A stretch of DNA of 64,000 nt from Novosphingobium sp. Lineage in GTDB: Bacteria; Pseudomonadota; Alphaproteobacteria; Sphingomonadales; Sphingomonadaceae. Position numbers and translations under genes: made by a program. The notes beneath the pieces were generated by a model. The model was not told where the DNA came from, searched no databases, and saw only the letters and a program-made list of their open reading frames with translations. The stretch lies in the NCBI GenBank assembly GCA_017744735.1, contig JAGIAR010000006.1:1-64000 (forward strand), given 5' to 3'. Of this stretch, positions 8,165-17,664 are shown piece after piece (positions within the stretch are counted from its first letter, which is position 1; every line of letters starts with the position of its first letter).

Positions 8165-11100
8165 ATGAACCAGCCCTTCGCCCGCTTCGCCCCGCCGATC
8201 CGCGGACAGAGCGCCCTGCGCCGCGCCATTACGGCCGCCTGTCGCCGGCCCGAACCGGAATGCCTCGCGGCGTTGTTGCCGCAGGCGGAGTTCGCACCCG
8301 GGATGCGGGCGGATATCCGCGCACTCGCCGAACGGCTGGTCGCCGCACTGCGCGCAAAGCACCGGCGCGGCGGGGTGGAAGCGCTGATGCGCGAATATTC
8401 GCTGTCGAGCGAGGAAGGCGTCGCGCTGATGTGCCTGGCCGAGGCGCTGCTGCGGATCCCCGACAGCGCCACGCGCGACGCGCTGATCCGCGACAAGGTG
8501 GCCGACGGCGACTGGAAGGCGCATCTCGGCACCGGGCGGCCGATCTTCGTCAATGCGGCGACCTGGGGCCTGATCGTCACCGGCACGCTCACCGACGAGA
8601 TCGACGACAGCGGACTTTCTTCCGCGCTGCGGCGGCTGGTCGCCCGCGCGGGCGAGCCGGTGGTGCGCAAGGGCATGGACCTCGCCATGCGGATGATGGG
8701 CGAACAGTTCGTGACCGGCGAGACGATCGACGAAGCGCTGAAGAACGCGCGCGAGCAGGAAGCGCGCGGGTTCACCTATTCCTTCGACATGCTCGGCGAA
8801 GCCGCCGCCACCGCCGCGGACGCCGCGCGCTATTTCGCCGAATATGAAAGCGCGATCCACGCGATCGGCAAGGCCGCCGCCGGGCGCGGAATCCACCGCA
8901 GCCCCGGCATCTCGATCAAGCTCTCCGCGCTCCATCCGCGCTATGCCCGCAGCCAGGCCGACCGGGTGATGGGCGAATTGCTGCCGCGTGTGGCGCAGCT
9001 CGCGATGCTGGCCAAATCCTATGGCATCGGGCTCAACATCGATGCCGAGGAGGCCGACCGGTTGGAGCTTTCGCTCGACCTGCTCGAAAGCCTCGCGCTC
9101 GATCCTGCGCTGGCCGGGTGGGACGGGCTCGGCTTCGTGGTGCAGGCCTATGGCAAGCGCTGCCCCTTCGTGATCGACTGGCTCATCGATCTCGCCCGCC
9201 GGGCGCGGCGGCGGATCATGGTGCGGCTGGTCAAGGGCGCCTATTGGGATGCCGAGATCAAGCGCGCGCAGGTGGACGGGCTGGCCGACTTCCCGGTCTA
9301 TACCCGCAAGCTCCACACCGACGTCGCCTATATCGCCTGCGCGCGGAAACTGCTTGCCGCGCCGGCCGAGATCTACCCACAATTCGCGACCCACAATGCC
9401 CAGACCGTCGCGACCATCCACACGCTCGCGGGGCCAGCCTATCACCCCGGAATGTTCGAGTTCCAGTGCCTCCACGGCATGGGCGAGCCGCTTTACGACG
9501 AGGTGGTCGGCGCCGACAAACTTGCCCGCCCCTGCCGGATCTACGCGCCGGTGGGCACGCACGACACGCTGCTCGCCTATCTGGTGCGCCGCCTGCTCGA
9601 GAACGGGGCCAACTCCTCCTTCGTTCACCGGCTGGCCGATCCTTCGATACCGCTGGCGGAACTGACCGCCGACCCCGCAGAGCAGGCGCGCGCGATGGCG
9701 GCGGTCGGTCAGAAGCACGACGCGATCGCGTTGCCGGAGGCCTTGTTTCCCGACCGGCGCAACTCCGCGGGGATCGACCTGGCCGACGAAACGGCGCTGG
9801 CGGCTCTCGGCGATGCCCTGCGCCAGAGCGCCGCGATCGAATGGCGATCAGGGGCTGCCGAACGCGAGGCGCACGCAGTCCGCAATCCGGCAAACCCGCA
9901 GGAGGTGGTCGGCACGGTCGCCTTCGCGCTGGCGCGGGATGCGCAGGCCGCAGCGCGGATCGCCGCCGCGAGCCGCTGGGGCGACCTGCCCGCGGACGAG
10001 CGCGCCGCGATCCTCGAACGCGCCGCCGAGCTGATGCAGCAGCGCATGCCGGTGCTGATGGGGCTCGCGATCCGCGAGGCGGGCAAGTCCGCCGCCAACG
10101 CCATCGCCGAAGTGCGCGAGGCGATCGATTTCCTGCGTTATTACGCGCAGCAGGCGCGCAGCGCACTCGGGCCGGAGCAGCGTCCGCTCGGCCCGGTGGT
10201 GTGCATCAGCCCATGGAACTTCCCACTCGCGATCTTCACCGGCCAGATCGCCGCCGCGCTGGCCGCAGGCAATCCGGTGCTCGCCAAGCCGGCCGAGGAA
10301 ACCCCGCTGATCGCCGCCGAGGGTGTGCGGCTGCTGCACGAGGCGGGGGTTCCGGCAGACGCGCTGCAATTCCTTCCCGGCGCGGGGGAGATCGGGGCCG
10401 CGCTGGTCGCTGCGCCCGAAACCGCGGCGGTGATGTTCACCGGCTCGACCGAGGTCGCGCGGCTGATCCAGCGCCAGCTCGCCCCGCGCCTTTCAGCCGA
10501 AGGCAAGCCCATCCCGCTGATCGCCGAGACCGGGGGGCTCAACGCGATGATCGTCGATTCCTCCGCGCTGGCCGAGCAGGTCGTGCGCGATGTGATCGCC
10601 TCGGCCTTCGACAGCGCAGGGCAGCGCTGCTCGGCGCTGCGACTGCTGTGCCTGCAGGAAGACGTGGCCGACCGCACACTCGAAATGCTCAAGGGCGCAT
10701 TGGCGGAATTGCGCGTCGGCGATCCTGCGCTGCTCGCGTCCGACGTCGGCCCGGTCATCACCGCGGAGGCACGGGACATGATCGAAACTCATGTCGCCAC
10801 GATGCACGCGCGCGGTTTCGCGGTGACCCGCAGTGCGATGCAGGCGGAAGCGACCCACGGCACCTTCGTGGCGCCGACGATCGTCGAGATCGGCGCGGTG
10901 GGCGATCTCGAGCGCGAGGTGTTCGGCCCGGTGCTGCATGTCCTGCGCTTCGCCCGCGACGAGCGCGACGCGCTGGTCGAGCGGATCAACGCGACCGGCT
11001 ACGGCCTGACCTTCGGCCTCCACACGCGGCTGGACAGCACGGTGCGGGCGGTGTGCGAGCGGATCGAGGCCGGGAACATCTACGTCAACCGCAACACGAT

Positions 11101-11761
11101 CGGCGCGGTGGTCGGCGTCCAGCCCTTCGGCGGACGCGGCCTTTCGGGCACCGGGCCCAAGGCGGGCGGGCCGCTCTATATGCAGCGGCTGGTCCGCGAG
11201 CCTGCACCCTTGCCGGGAGGCGTCGCCGATCCGGTCCTCGCGGCCTTCGCCACCTGGCTCGACGCGCAGGGCGAAGGCGCCGCGGCAGAGGCCGCGCGCG
11301 CATACGGCAAGGCGGGAGGCGCAGGCTACGCCGCCGAGCTGCCCGGCCCGGTGGGTGAGCGCGACACATATCGCCTGAAGCCGCGCGGACGCGTGCTGCT
11401 GCGCGCGCAGACCCGCGCCGGGCTGTTCCAGCAGATCGCGGCGGTGCTGGCGAGCGGCAACATGGGCATGCTGGACGATGCCGGGCTGCCGATGGACCTG
11501 CCCGCCGCAGTTACGGCGCGCCTGACCGGCGATCGGGGCGATGAGGCGGCTGCGCTTGTGGAGGGCGATACGGCGGAGGTCGCGGCGCTGCTGGGAGAAC
11601 TGGCGGCGCGGCGGGGCGCGGTGGTGCCGACGCAATCGGCCAGCCCCGAACAATGCGCCGCCGCGCAACCCGCCTATGCGCTGCACTGGCTGCTGGAGGA
11701 GGTGTCGATCTCGACCGACACCACCGCGGCGGGCGGCAACGCCAGCCTGATGATGATCTGA
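8165..11761 (+). CDS. putA: Type B bifunctional proline dehydrogenase / P5C dehydrogenase PutA
   Basis: 1198 residues. No ribbon-helix-helix is present at the N terminus, so it does not self-regulate. The ProDH barrel (about 80-480) shows VRLVKGAYWDAEIK, QFATHNAQT and RIYAPVGTHD. The ALDH-type P5CDH domain (about 510-1010) shows the catalytic Cys822 in AGQRCSALR and Glu788 in AETGG. The C-terminal ~180 residues (RGRVLLRAQT..., ending in TTAAGGNASLMMI) are the extra ALDH-superfamily-like domain and conserved C-terminal motif of long type B PutAs. It oxidises proline to glutamate with FAD and NAD, channelling P5C between sites. Likely controlled by the divergent Lrp protein. The next gene starts 50 bases downstream. 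Confidence 0.97.
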   Translation: MNQPFARFAPPIRGQSALRRAITAACRRPEPECLAALLPQAEFAPGMRADIRALAERLVAALRAKHRRGGVEALMREYSLSSEEGVALMCLAEALLRIPDSATRDALIRDKVADGDWKAHLGTGRPIFVNAATWGLIVTGTLTDEIDDSGLSSALRRLVARAGEPVVRKGMDLAMRMMGEQFVTGETIDEALKNAREQEARGFTYSFDMLGEAAATAADAARYFAEYESAIHAIGKAAAGRGIHRSPGISIKLSALHPRYARSQADRVMGELLPRVAQLAMLAKSYGIGLNIDAEEADRLELSLDLLESLALDPALAGWDGLGFVVQAYGKRCPFVIDWLIDLARRARRRIMVRLVKGAYWDAEIKRAQVDGLADFPVYTRKLHTDVAYIACARKLLAAPAEIYPQFATHNAQTVATIHTLAGPAYHPGMFEFQCLHGMGEPLYDEVVGADKLARPCRIYAPVGTHDTLLAYLVRRLLENGANSSFVHRLADPSIPLAELTADPAEQARAMAAVGQKHDAIALPEALFPDRRNSAGIDLADETALAALGDALRQSAAIEWRSGAAEREAHAVRNPANPQEVVGTVAFALARDAQAAARIAAASRWGDLPADERAAILERAAELMQQRMPVLMGLAIREAGKSAANAIAEVREAIDFLRYYAQQARSALGPEQRPLGPVVCISPWNFPLAIFTGQIAAALAAGNPVLAKPAEETPLIAAEGVRLLHEAGVPADALQFLPGAGEIGAALVAAPETAAVMFTGSTEVARLIQRQLAPRLSAEGKPIPLIAETGGLNAMIVDSSALAEQVVRDVIASAFDSAGQRCSALRLLCLQEDVADRTLEMLKGALAELRVGDPALLASDVGPVITAEARDMIETHVATMHARGFAVTRSAMQAEATHGTFVAPTIVEIGAVGDLEREVFGPVLHVLRFARDERDALVERINATGYGLTFGLHTRLDSTVRAVCERIEAGNIYVNRNTIGAVVGVQPFGGRGLSGTGPKAGGPLYMQRLVREPAPLPGGVADPVLAAFATWLDAQGEGAAAEAARAYGKAGGAGYAAELPGPVGERDTYRLKPRGRVLLRAQTRAGLFQQIAAVLASGNMGMLDDAGLPMDLPAAVTARLTGDRGDEAAALVEGDTAEVAALLGELAARRGAVVPTQSASPEQCAAAQPAYALHWLLEEVSISTDTTAAGGNASLMMI

Positions 11762-11811
11762 CGAGTCCGCCCCATTGCGCCGGCGCGCCCCATTTGACAC
11801 AAGGCCCGCCC

Positions 11812-12654
11812 ATGAGCCTGCGATCCCTGCTGTTCGTGCCCGGCGACCGTCCGGACCGGTTTGCCAAGGCCGCCGCGAGCGGCGCCGATGCGATCATCCT
11901 CGACCTTGAGGACGCCGTCGCCGCCGGGCGCAAGGCCGAGGCGCGCGCCGCGGTGGCCGAATATCTGTCTTCCGCCCCGCCGGTGCCGTGCTTCGTGCGC
12001 TTCAACCCGCTCGCCAGTCCCCATGCGCGCGAGGATGTCGCGCTCGTCGCCCGGCGCCCGGCGGGGATCGTGCTGCCCAAGGTCGAAGGGCCGGACGACA
12101 TTCGCGCCTGGCTCGGCCTGATCGGGGATGATGCGCCGCCGCTGCTGCCGCTGGCGAGCGAGACCCCGGCCGCGGTGTTCACGCTCGGCACCTATCGGCC
12201 GGTCGCGGCGCATCTCGCCGGGATGACCTGGGGGGCCGAGGACCTGACCTCGGCGATGGGGGCACAGCCGCGCACCGCCGACGGGTCGCTGACCGGGACC
12301 TGCCTGCTCGCGCGCGCGCTCACCGTGCTCGGGGCCCATGCGGCGGGGGTGCAGGCGATCGAGACCGTGTTCCCGGCGATCGACGATCTCGAAGCGCTCG
12401 CGCGCTATGTCGCCGATGCCCGGCGCGACGGGTTCTCGGGCATGATGGCGCTGCACCCGGCGCAGGTCCCGATCATCAACGCCGGCTTTACCCCGAGCGC
12501 CGAGGACGCAGCCCAGGCGCAGCGGATCGTCGACGCCTTCGCCGCGCATCCGGGCGCGGGCGTGCTCAAGGTCGACGGCAAGATGCTCGACGCGCCGCAT
12601 CTCAAGCAGGCGCTCGTCACGCTCGAGCGTTACGCGCAATACGCCGCCGATTAG
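11812..12654 (+). CDS. HpcH/HpaI aldolase / CitE-like CoA-ester lyase
   Basis: 280 residues. The N terminus SLLFVPGDRPDRFAKAAASG and DAIILDLEDAV is characteristic of the CitE/Mcl branch of the HpcH/HpaI superfamily. Metal ligands are expected at the conserved Glu in LPLASETPAAVF (Glu about 124) and Asp in WGAEDLTSAMG; MALHPAQVPIINAGFTPS is the usual C-terminal motif. Such enzymes cleave or thioesterify (S)-malyl-CoA, citramalyl-CoA or related beta-hydroxyacyl-CoAs. It lies 50 bases after putA on the same strand and may be co-transcribed, but no direct pathway link is evident. The convergent TetR gene follows after 33 bases. Substrate is not assignable. Confidence 0.88.
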   Translation: MSLRSLLFVPGDRPDRFAKAAASGADAIILDLEDAVAAGRKAEARAAVAEYLSSAPPVPCFVRFNPLASPHAREDVALVARRPAGIVLPKVEGPDDIRAWLGLIGDDAPPLLPLASETPAAVFTLGTYRPVAAHLAGMTWGAEDLTSAMGAQPRTADGSLTGTCLLARALTVLGAHAAGVQAIETVFPAIDDLEALARYVADARRDGFSGMMALHPAQVPIINAGFTPSAEDAAQAQRIVDAFAAHPGAGVLKVDGKMLDAPHLKQALVTLERYAQYAAD

Positions 12655-12687
12655 GCCACCCTGCCCCGGCGGCTTGAAAGCGGCGCG

Positions 12688-13275
12688 CTAGCTGCCGAGG
12701 CCGAGCCGGTCGAGCAACCGCTGCCGCGACGAATCGAGGAAGGCCAGTGCCGCCGCCCGATCCGACATGCTTCGCGCGAGTGCCATCGCCCCGACCATTT
12801 CGGCCAGAACCGAACTCGCGAGGCGATCGGCATCCGGCGCGTCCATCGCGGTCAAAGCCGTTGCGATCGCGCGGCGGAAGTTCTCGATCCCGGTCTCGAA
12901 CCGCGCACGCGCTGGCGGCGGCAGGCGCGCGGCCTCCCCGGTCAGGCCCGGGAGCGGGCAGCCCTGCTCGACCCGCTCGAACGCGCGTTCGGACAGGTAA
13001 TATTCGATCAGCCGCGCAAGGCCCGCGCCGTCGGGCTCGGCCCCGAGATTGCGGTCGAGCATCGCCGCGCTGTCTTCGAACATCCGCCCGACCGCATGGG
13101 CGACCAGATCGTCGCGCGACGCGAAATGGGCGTAAAACCCGCCGTGAGTCAGCCCCGCACGTTTCATCAACGCGGCTACGCTGATGTCCTGCGCGCCGCC
13201 CGCACGGATCGCTCGGGCCGCTTCGTCGAGGATGCGGGCGCGGGTCTTCGCCTTGTGTGCGCTCTTGTCAGCCAT
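12688..13275 (-). CDS. TetR-family repressor of the adjacent efflux system
   Basis: 195 residues. The HTH is at about 12-55 (TRARILDEAARAIRAGG, MKRAGLTHGGFYAHFASRDD), with a C-terminal ligand-binding domain containing GCPLPGLTGEAARLP, a signature of the TetR_C AcrR/YxaF-like group. It is the last gene of the pump / outer-membrane factor / regulator operon, three bases after the preceding stop. Its likely operator is the set of overlapping palindromes between the pump and HlyD-type genes (16332-16360). It probably represses both divergent units until an effector binds. The link to that operator is inference from context. Confidence 0.9.
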   Translation of the reverse strand: MADKSAHKAKTRARILDEAARAIRAGGAQDISVAALMKRAGLTHGGFYAHFASRDDLVAHAVGRMFEDSAAMLDRNLGAEPDGAGLARLIEYYLSERAFERVEQGCPLPGLTGEAARLPPPARARFETGIENFRRAIATALTAMDAPDADRLASSVLAEMVGAMALARSMSDRAAALAFLDSSRQRLLDRLGLGS

Positions 13276-13278
13276 CGC

Positions 13279-14679
13279 TCACGCCTCCTGATACCCGCCG
13301 CCCAGCGCGCGGACCGCCGCGACCGACGCGCGCGCCTCGAGCGCGCGTGCCTGTTCGAGCCGGTCTTTCGCCTCGAGCAGCGCCCTGTCTGCATCGAGAA
13401 CGTCGATCAGCGCAACCGCCCCGGCCCGATAGGCCGACTGCGCCTGGCCGCGCGCCCGGTCGAGCGCGGCAACCTGGCGCTCTAGCGCGGCTACTTCGGT
13501 GCGCCCCTCGCCGAGTTGGACCAGCGCGTTCTCGACCTCTTCGGTCGCGCGCAGCACCGCCGAGCGGTAGAGCGCCAGCGTTTCCGCCTCGTGCCCTTTC
13601 GCCTGCGCGACCTCGGCGTCGACCCGCCCGAAATCGAACAGCCGCCAGTGCAGCCCGAGCCCGCCGCTCGCCTGCACCGCATCGCCCGAAAACAGCGCGC
13701 CGGTGCCGACGCTGCCCAGCCCGAGCAGGCCCGACAGCGAGAGCTTCGGATAATAGTCGGCGATCGCCGCGCCGATCCGCGCATCGGCTGCGGCGACCCG
13801 GCGCTCGGCGGCGACGATGTCGGGCCGGCGGCGCAACAGTTCTGCGGGATCGGCCGCGCCCGACGGGACCAGCGCGGCGGGCACCGGGGCCGCGCCTGCC
13901 AGATCGACCGGATCCGTCCCGGCCTGCGCACCCATCAGCACGTCGAGCCGGTTGCGCTGCCCCGCGATCGCCGCGCGCAAGGGCGCGAGCGAGGCCTCGA
14001 CCCCGTCGGCCTCGCCCTGGGCGCGGTTGAGGTCGCGATCGGCGGACAGCCCTTGCCCGACCCGTTGCCGGACCAGATCGAGCAGCGAGCGGCGCACCTG
14101 GAGCTGGGTCTGCTCGACATCCAGCCGCGCCTGCAATCCGCGCAGCTGCAGGTAGGCATCGACCGCTTCGGACACCACGCTCAGCCGCACGGCGGCGGCA
14201 TCGGCGGCGCTGGCGGCAAGTGCGGCCCGGGCCGCCTGCCTCTCCCGCGTCTGCCCGCCGAACAGATCGATCTCCCAGCTCGCCTGCGCGCCAAGCTGGT
14301 AGAGATCGTACCCGCGCGGGAAACCGAGCTTGTTGGCGGCCGCACCGAACGGCGTCTCGAGCGACTGGCTGGCGCTTTCGGCCGAAGCGTCGGCGCCCAC
14401 CGCGGGCAACAGGGCTGCGCCCGCCGCACGGGCCGCGGCCCGCGCCTGCGTTATCCGGGCCCCGGCTGCGGCGATGTCGAGGTTCTGCGCGAGGACCCGG
14501 TCGACGATCCGGTCCAGCAGCGGATCGCCGAAGCCGTGCCACCATTGCGCGTCGGCAGTGCCGATTTCGGCGGGTGCGGCGTAGGCAGGGGTCAGCGCGA
14601 CCTCGGGCCGGTGATAATCGGGCCCGACGGTGCAGGCGGACAGGGCCGCGCAGGCGAGCAGAGCCGGTAACAGGCGCAT
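13279..14679 (-). CDS. NodT/OprM-family outer-membrane efflux lipoprotein
   Basis: 466 residues from ATG 14679. An earlier ATG at 14694 overlaps the pump stop (TGATG), but the internal ATG has a GGAG sequence 9 bases upstream and gives a clean lipoprotein signal, MRLLPALLACAALSACTVGP, with lipobox LSAC. The body shows the duplicated outer-membrane-factor pattern: NLDIAAAGARITQARAAARA and LRRRPDIVAAERRVAAADAR, ending in long helices. It forms the outer-membrane channel of a tripartite pump with the DHA2 transporter and the HlyD-type adaptor next door. Confidence 0.92.
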   Translation of the reverse strand: MRLLPALLACAALSACTVGPDYHRPEVALTPAYAAPAEIGTADAQWWHGFGDPLLDRIVDRVLAQNLDIAAAGARITQARAAARAAGAALLPAVGADASAESASQSLETPFGAAANKLGFPRGYDLYQLGAQASWEIDLFGGQTRERQAARAALAASAADAAAVRLSVVSEAVDAYLQLRGLQARLDVEQTQLQVRRSLLDLVRQRVGQGLSADRDLNRAQGEADGVEASLAPLRAAIAGQRNRLDVLMGAQAGTDPVDLAGAAPVPAALVPSGAADPAELLRRRPDIVAAERRVAAADARIGAAIADYYPKLSLSGLLGLGSVGTGALFSGDAVQASGGLGLHWRLFDFGRVDAEVAQAKGHEAETLALYRSAVLRATEEVENALVQLGEGRTEVAALERQVAALDRARGQAQSAYRAGAVALIDVLDADRALLEAKDRLEQARALEARASVAAVRALGGGYQEA

Positions 14680-14693
14680 GGCTGAAGTCTCCA

Positions 14694-16304
14694 TCAATGA
14701 ACCGCCGCCTCGGGAGGCGCCCCGGTGCGGGCGGGCATGCGGCAGAAGGGCACCAGGATCAGGGCCGCGAAGAAGATCCACGCGAGCACCCGGAAGACGT
14801 CGTCGAACGCGAGGGTCAGCGCCTCGCGGCCGACCACCCGCGCGAAGGCGGCGCGCGCCGCGAGCGAGGCTTCGGTCGGATCGGGCGTCACCGTAGAGAT
14901 TTTCGCGGTGAGCGCCGCCAGCACTTCGCCGGCCTTCGCCCCACCGTGGCCGAGCGCTTCGCCCAGCCGGGCGGCGGCGATGCGGGTGTTGTCCTGCAGC
15001 CAGGTGTTGACCACCGCGATCCCGACCGCGCCGCCGAGGTTGCGCATCAGGTTGAACAGGCCCGACGCGGCGTTGAGCTGTTCGGGCGGGAACGAGGCGA
15101 GCGCCATGGTCACGCTCGGCACGATGCACAGCATCAGCGCGAGGCCGCGCACCGCCTGAGGCAGCGCCAGTTCCCAGAAGCCCCATTGGCTGGTCATCTC
15201 GGAGCTCAGCCACAGGCTGCTCGCGAACAGCACCAGGCCGACCGAGATCATCCAACGCATGTCGATTCGCTGGCTCAGCGATGCCGCGATCGCGGTGCTG
15301 AACAGCTGCGCGACGCCGACCACGAACACCGTGGTGCCGATCTGCAGCGAGTCATAGCCGCGCACCCGCGCGAGATAGACCGGCAACAGGTAGATCGCGC
15401 CGTACATGCCGACCCCGATCACCAGGTTGAACACGCAGGCGAAGACGAACACCGGCTTGCGGAACGGCCGCAGCGTCACCACCGGATTGGCCGAGAAGAA
15501 CGCGCGTTCGAGGAACAGCACGAACGCGACCAACGACAGCCAGCCCGCGATCGCGATCGACGGTTCGCCGAACCAGTCCTTTCGCGGGCCTTCTTCGAGC
15601 ACGTATTCCAGCCCCGCAAGGAACAGCGCCATCGCCGCCAGGTGGAGCCAGTCGACCCGGGCGAGCAGCGCCGGCTTCGCTCCGTCTACCCGGACCACGA
15701 TGGCCGCCAGCGTCGTCACCACGATCCCCGGCAGGATGTTGATGAAGAACAGCCAGCGCCAGTCGAAGGCGCTGGTGATCAGCCCGCCCAGCGTCGGCCC
15801 GATGGTGGGAGCGATCACCGCCACGGTGCCGAGGATCGCCGGGATCATCGCGCGCTGCTTGCCCGAAAAGATCGTGTAGCCGACCGCGAACACCAGCGGC
15901 ACCATTGCCCCGCCGGTGAAGCCCTGCAGCGCGCGGAACGCGATCATCGCGCCGATATTCCACGCGAGGCCGCACAGCAGGCTCGACAGGGTGAACAGCC
16001 CGGCCGAAAGCGCGAACAGCCAGCGGGTCGAGATCGCGCGGGCGAGATAGGCTGAGAGCGGAATCATCACCAGTTCCGCCATCAGATAGGCGGTCTGCAC
16101 CCAGCTCACCTCGTCCGGCCCGGCAGCGAGCCCGGCCTGAACCTCGTTCAGCGACGCGGCGACGATCTGGATGTCGAGCAGCGCCAGGAACTGGCCGAAG
16201 GCCATCACCCCGAAGATGAGGAACTTGCGCGTATCCGGCATCTCCGCCGGCGCCTGCGACCAATCCTGCCCCAGCATTCGCAATCGCGTGGTCAAGCTGT
16301 TCAT
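14694..16304 (-). CDS. DHA2-family MFS drug transporter (EmrB-like)
   Basis: 536 residues with about 14 predicted membrane segments. Family motifs are visible: the first segment with FLALLDIQIVAASLNEVQAG (DHA2 motif D1 region), then EVSWVQTAYLMAELVMIPLS, and the motif C-like stretch APTIGPTLGGLI in helix 5. It exports hydrophobic toxic compounds by proton antiport and works with a HlyD-family adaptor and outer-membrane factor. First gene of a minus-strand operon with nodT-type and tetR-type genes. The start is ATG 16304, 77 bases from the divergent HlyD-type gene, with the palindromic operator between. Confidence 0.93.
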   Translation of the reverse strand: MNSLTTRLRMLGQDWSQAPAEMPDTRKFLIFGVMAFGQFLALLDIQIVAASLNEVQAGLAAGPDEVSWVQTAYLMAELVMIPLSAYLARAISTRWLFALSAGLFTLSSLLCGLAWNIGAMIAFRALQGFTGGAMVPLVFAVGYTIFSGKQRAMIPAILGTVAVIAPTIGPTLGGLITSAFDWRWLFFINILPGIVVTTLAAIVVRVDGAKPALLARVDWLHLAAMALFLAGLEYVLEEGPRKDWFGEPSIAIAGWLSLVAFVLFLERAFFSANPVVTLRPFRKPVFVFACVFNLVIGVGMYGAIYLLPVYLARVRGYDSLQIGTTVFVVGVAQLFSTAIAASLSQRIDMRWMISVGLVLFASSLWLSSEMTSQWGFWELALPQAVRGLALMLCIVPSVTMALASFPPEQLNAASGLFNLMRNLGGAVGIAVVNTWLQDNTRIAAARLGEALGHGGAKAGEVLAALTAKISTVTPDPTEASLAARAAFARVVGREALTLAFDDVFRVLAWIFFAALILVPFCRMPARTGAPPEAAVH

Positions 16305-16331
16305 CGCGGAGCCCTATAGACAAATGATGAT

Positions 16332-16360
16332 CGTCATATATATGACGTCAATCATATATA
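16332..16360. promoter_or_regulatory. Overlapping palindromic operator between divergent efflux genes
   Basis: In the 77-base divergent region a perfect 16-base palindrome, CGTCATATATATGACG, spans 16332-16347. It overlaps a second inverted repeat with 9-base arms TATATATGA and TCATATATA around a 6-base centre (16337-16360) and a TGACGTCA palindrome at 16343-16350. This is the symmetry expected for a TetR dimer or two dimers. The AT-rich content, unlike the surroundings, also suggests that -10 elements of both promoters lie within it. Assignment to the TetR protein at 12688 is inferred from gene context. Confidence 0.75.
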
Positions 16361-16381
16361 CAACCGGCAAGGAAACAGACC

Positions 16382-17539
16382 ATGCAGACAGCGGTCACCA
16401 GCGATCGGATCGTGGAGCTGGAAGAGCGGCGCGAGCCGGCAGAAAGCCCGTCCCCCGAAGCACCGCCGCCCGCGCGCCGGCGAATCCCACGTGCCGCACT
16501 CGCGGGGGGCGTCGCGGTGGTGGTCGCTCTCGGCGGGATCGCGTGGATCACCGCCAGCCCGTCCAGCGTTTCTACCGATGACGCCTATGTCGCTGCCGAC
16601 ACTACCAGCGTCGCCCCCAAGGTGCGCGGACTGGTGGATGCGGTGCTGGTGCGCGACAACCAGCAGGTCCGCCGGGGCGACCCTCTGGTGCGGATCGACG
16701 CCGAGGAATTCGACGCCCGCGTCGCTGCGGCAGAGGCGGACCTGGCCGATGCAGAGGCCGGCGTCGCCGACGCGCGCGCGGCGCTGGTCAGCCTCGGCGC
16801 CGAGCAGCGGCTGGCTTCGGCCAATGTTGCCGCCAGCCGCACCGCGATCCGCTCGGCCGATGCCGAGGCGGGGCGCGCGTCGGCCGACCGCGGGCGCTAC
16901 GATGCGCTTGTCGCCACCGGTGCGGTCGCGCAGCGCGATGCGGAGATCTACCGCACGACCGCGATCGGCGCGGCGCAGGCGGCCGCCAAGGCGCGCGCGG
17001 AGCTGCTGGTGTCCGAACGCCAGGCCGGGGTTACCAACGCCCAGCGCGGGACGCTCGAGGCGGCGCTGGCGAAGGCGCTCGCGCAGCGCCAGCGGGCCGC
17101 CGCCGCGCTCGACCTCGCGCGCCAGGACCAGCGCCACACGCTGATCCGCGCGCCGATCGACGGCACGATCGGCAACCGGCAGGTACGGGTCGGCGACTAC
17201 GTCCAGCCCGGCTCGCGGCTGCTGTCGCTGGTACCGATGCAGGACCTCTACGTCACCGCCAACTTCAAGGAGACCCAGACCCGCGGCATGCAAGTCGGCC
17301 AGCCGGTGACGGTCGACGTCGATGCGCTGGGCGGCAAGCCGCTGACGGGCCGGGTCGAGAGCCTCGCCCCCGGATCGGGGTCCACCTTCGCGCTGCTGCC
17401 GTTCGAGCCGGGGACCGGCAATTTCACCAAGATCGTCCAGCGTGTGCCCGTCCGCATCAGGCTCGACCCGGGCCAGCCGGCCGCTGCCGCCCTTCGCCCG
17501 GGCCTTTCCGTCACCGCCAGGGTCCGCTTGTCCCGCTGA
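16382..17539 (+). CDS. HlyD/EmrA-family periplasmic adaptor
   Basis: 385 residues. A cytosolic N-terminal tail (1-38) is followed by one membrane anchor (about 39-58: AALAGGVAVVVALGGIAWIT). Next come the first half of the lipoyl domain (DDAYVAADTTSVAPKVRGLV), a long alpha-hairpin (about 100-240) rich in Ala/Arg/Glu, the second lipoyl half (IRAPIDGTIGNRQVRVGDYV) and a beta-barrel domain. It bridges the DHA2 pump and outer-membrane factor encoded divergently. RBS AAGGAA is about 6 bases before the ATG. Regulation is presumably by TetR at the shared operator. Confidence 0.94.
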   Translation: MQTAVTSDRIVELEERREPAESPSPEAPPPARRRIPRAALAGGVAVVVALGGIAWITASPSSVSTDDAYVAADTTSVAPKVRGLVDAVLVRDNQQVRRGDPLVRIDAEEFDARVAAAEADLADAEAGVADARAALVSLGAEQRLASANVAASRTAIRSADAEAGRASADRGRYDALVATGAVAQRDAEIYRTTAIGAAQAAAKARAELLVSERQAGVTNAQRGTLEAALAKALAQRQRAAAALDLARQDQRHTLIRAPIDGTIGNRQVRVGDYVQPGSRLLSLVPMQDLYVTANFKETQTRGMQVGQPVTVDVDALGGKPLTGRVESLAPGSGSTFALLPFEPGTGNFTKIVQRVPVRIRLDPGQPAAAALRPGLSVTARVRLSR

Positions 17540-17664
17540 CCCGCCTGCCGATGGAAGAAACGCGTTGCCTCCGGGCCGGTCGCCGTTCCACAGGCGAGAG
17601 GACACAGCAGCGACGGGAACGCAATGACCAACACGACCATGCGCTTGCGGGGCGGCCACGCGTG

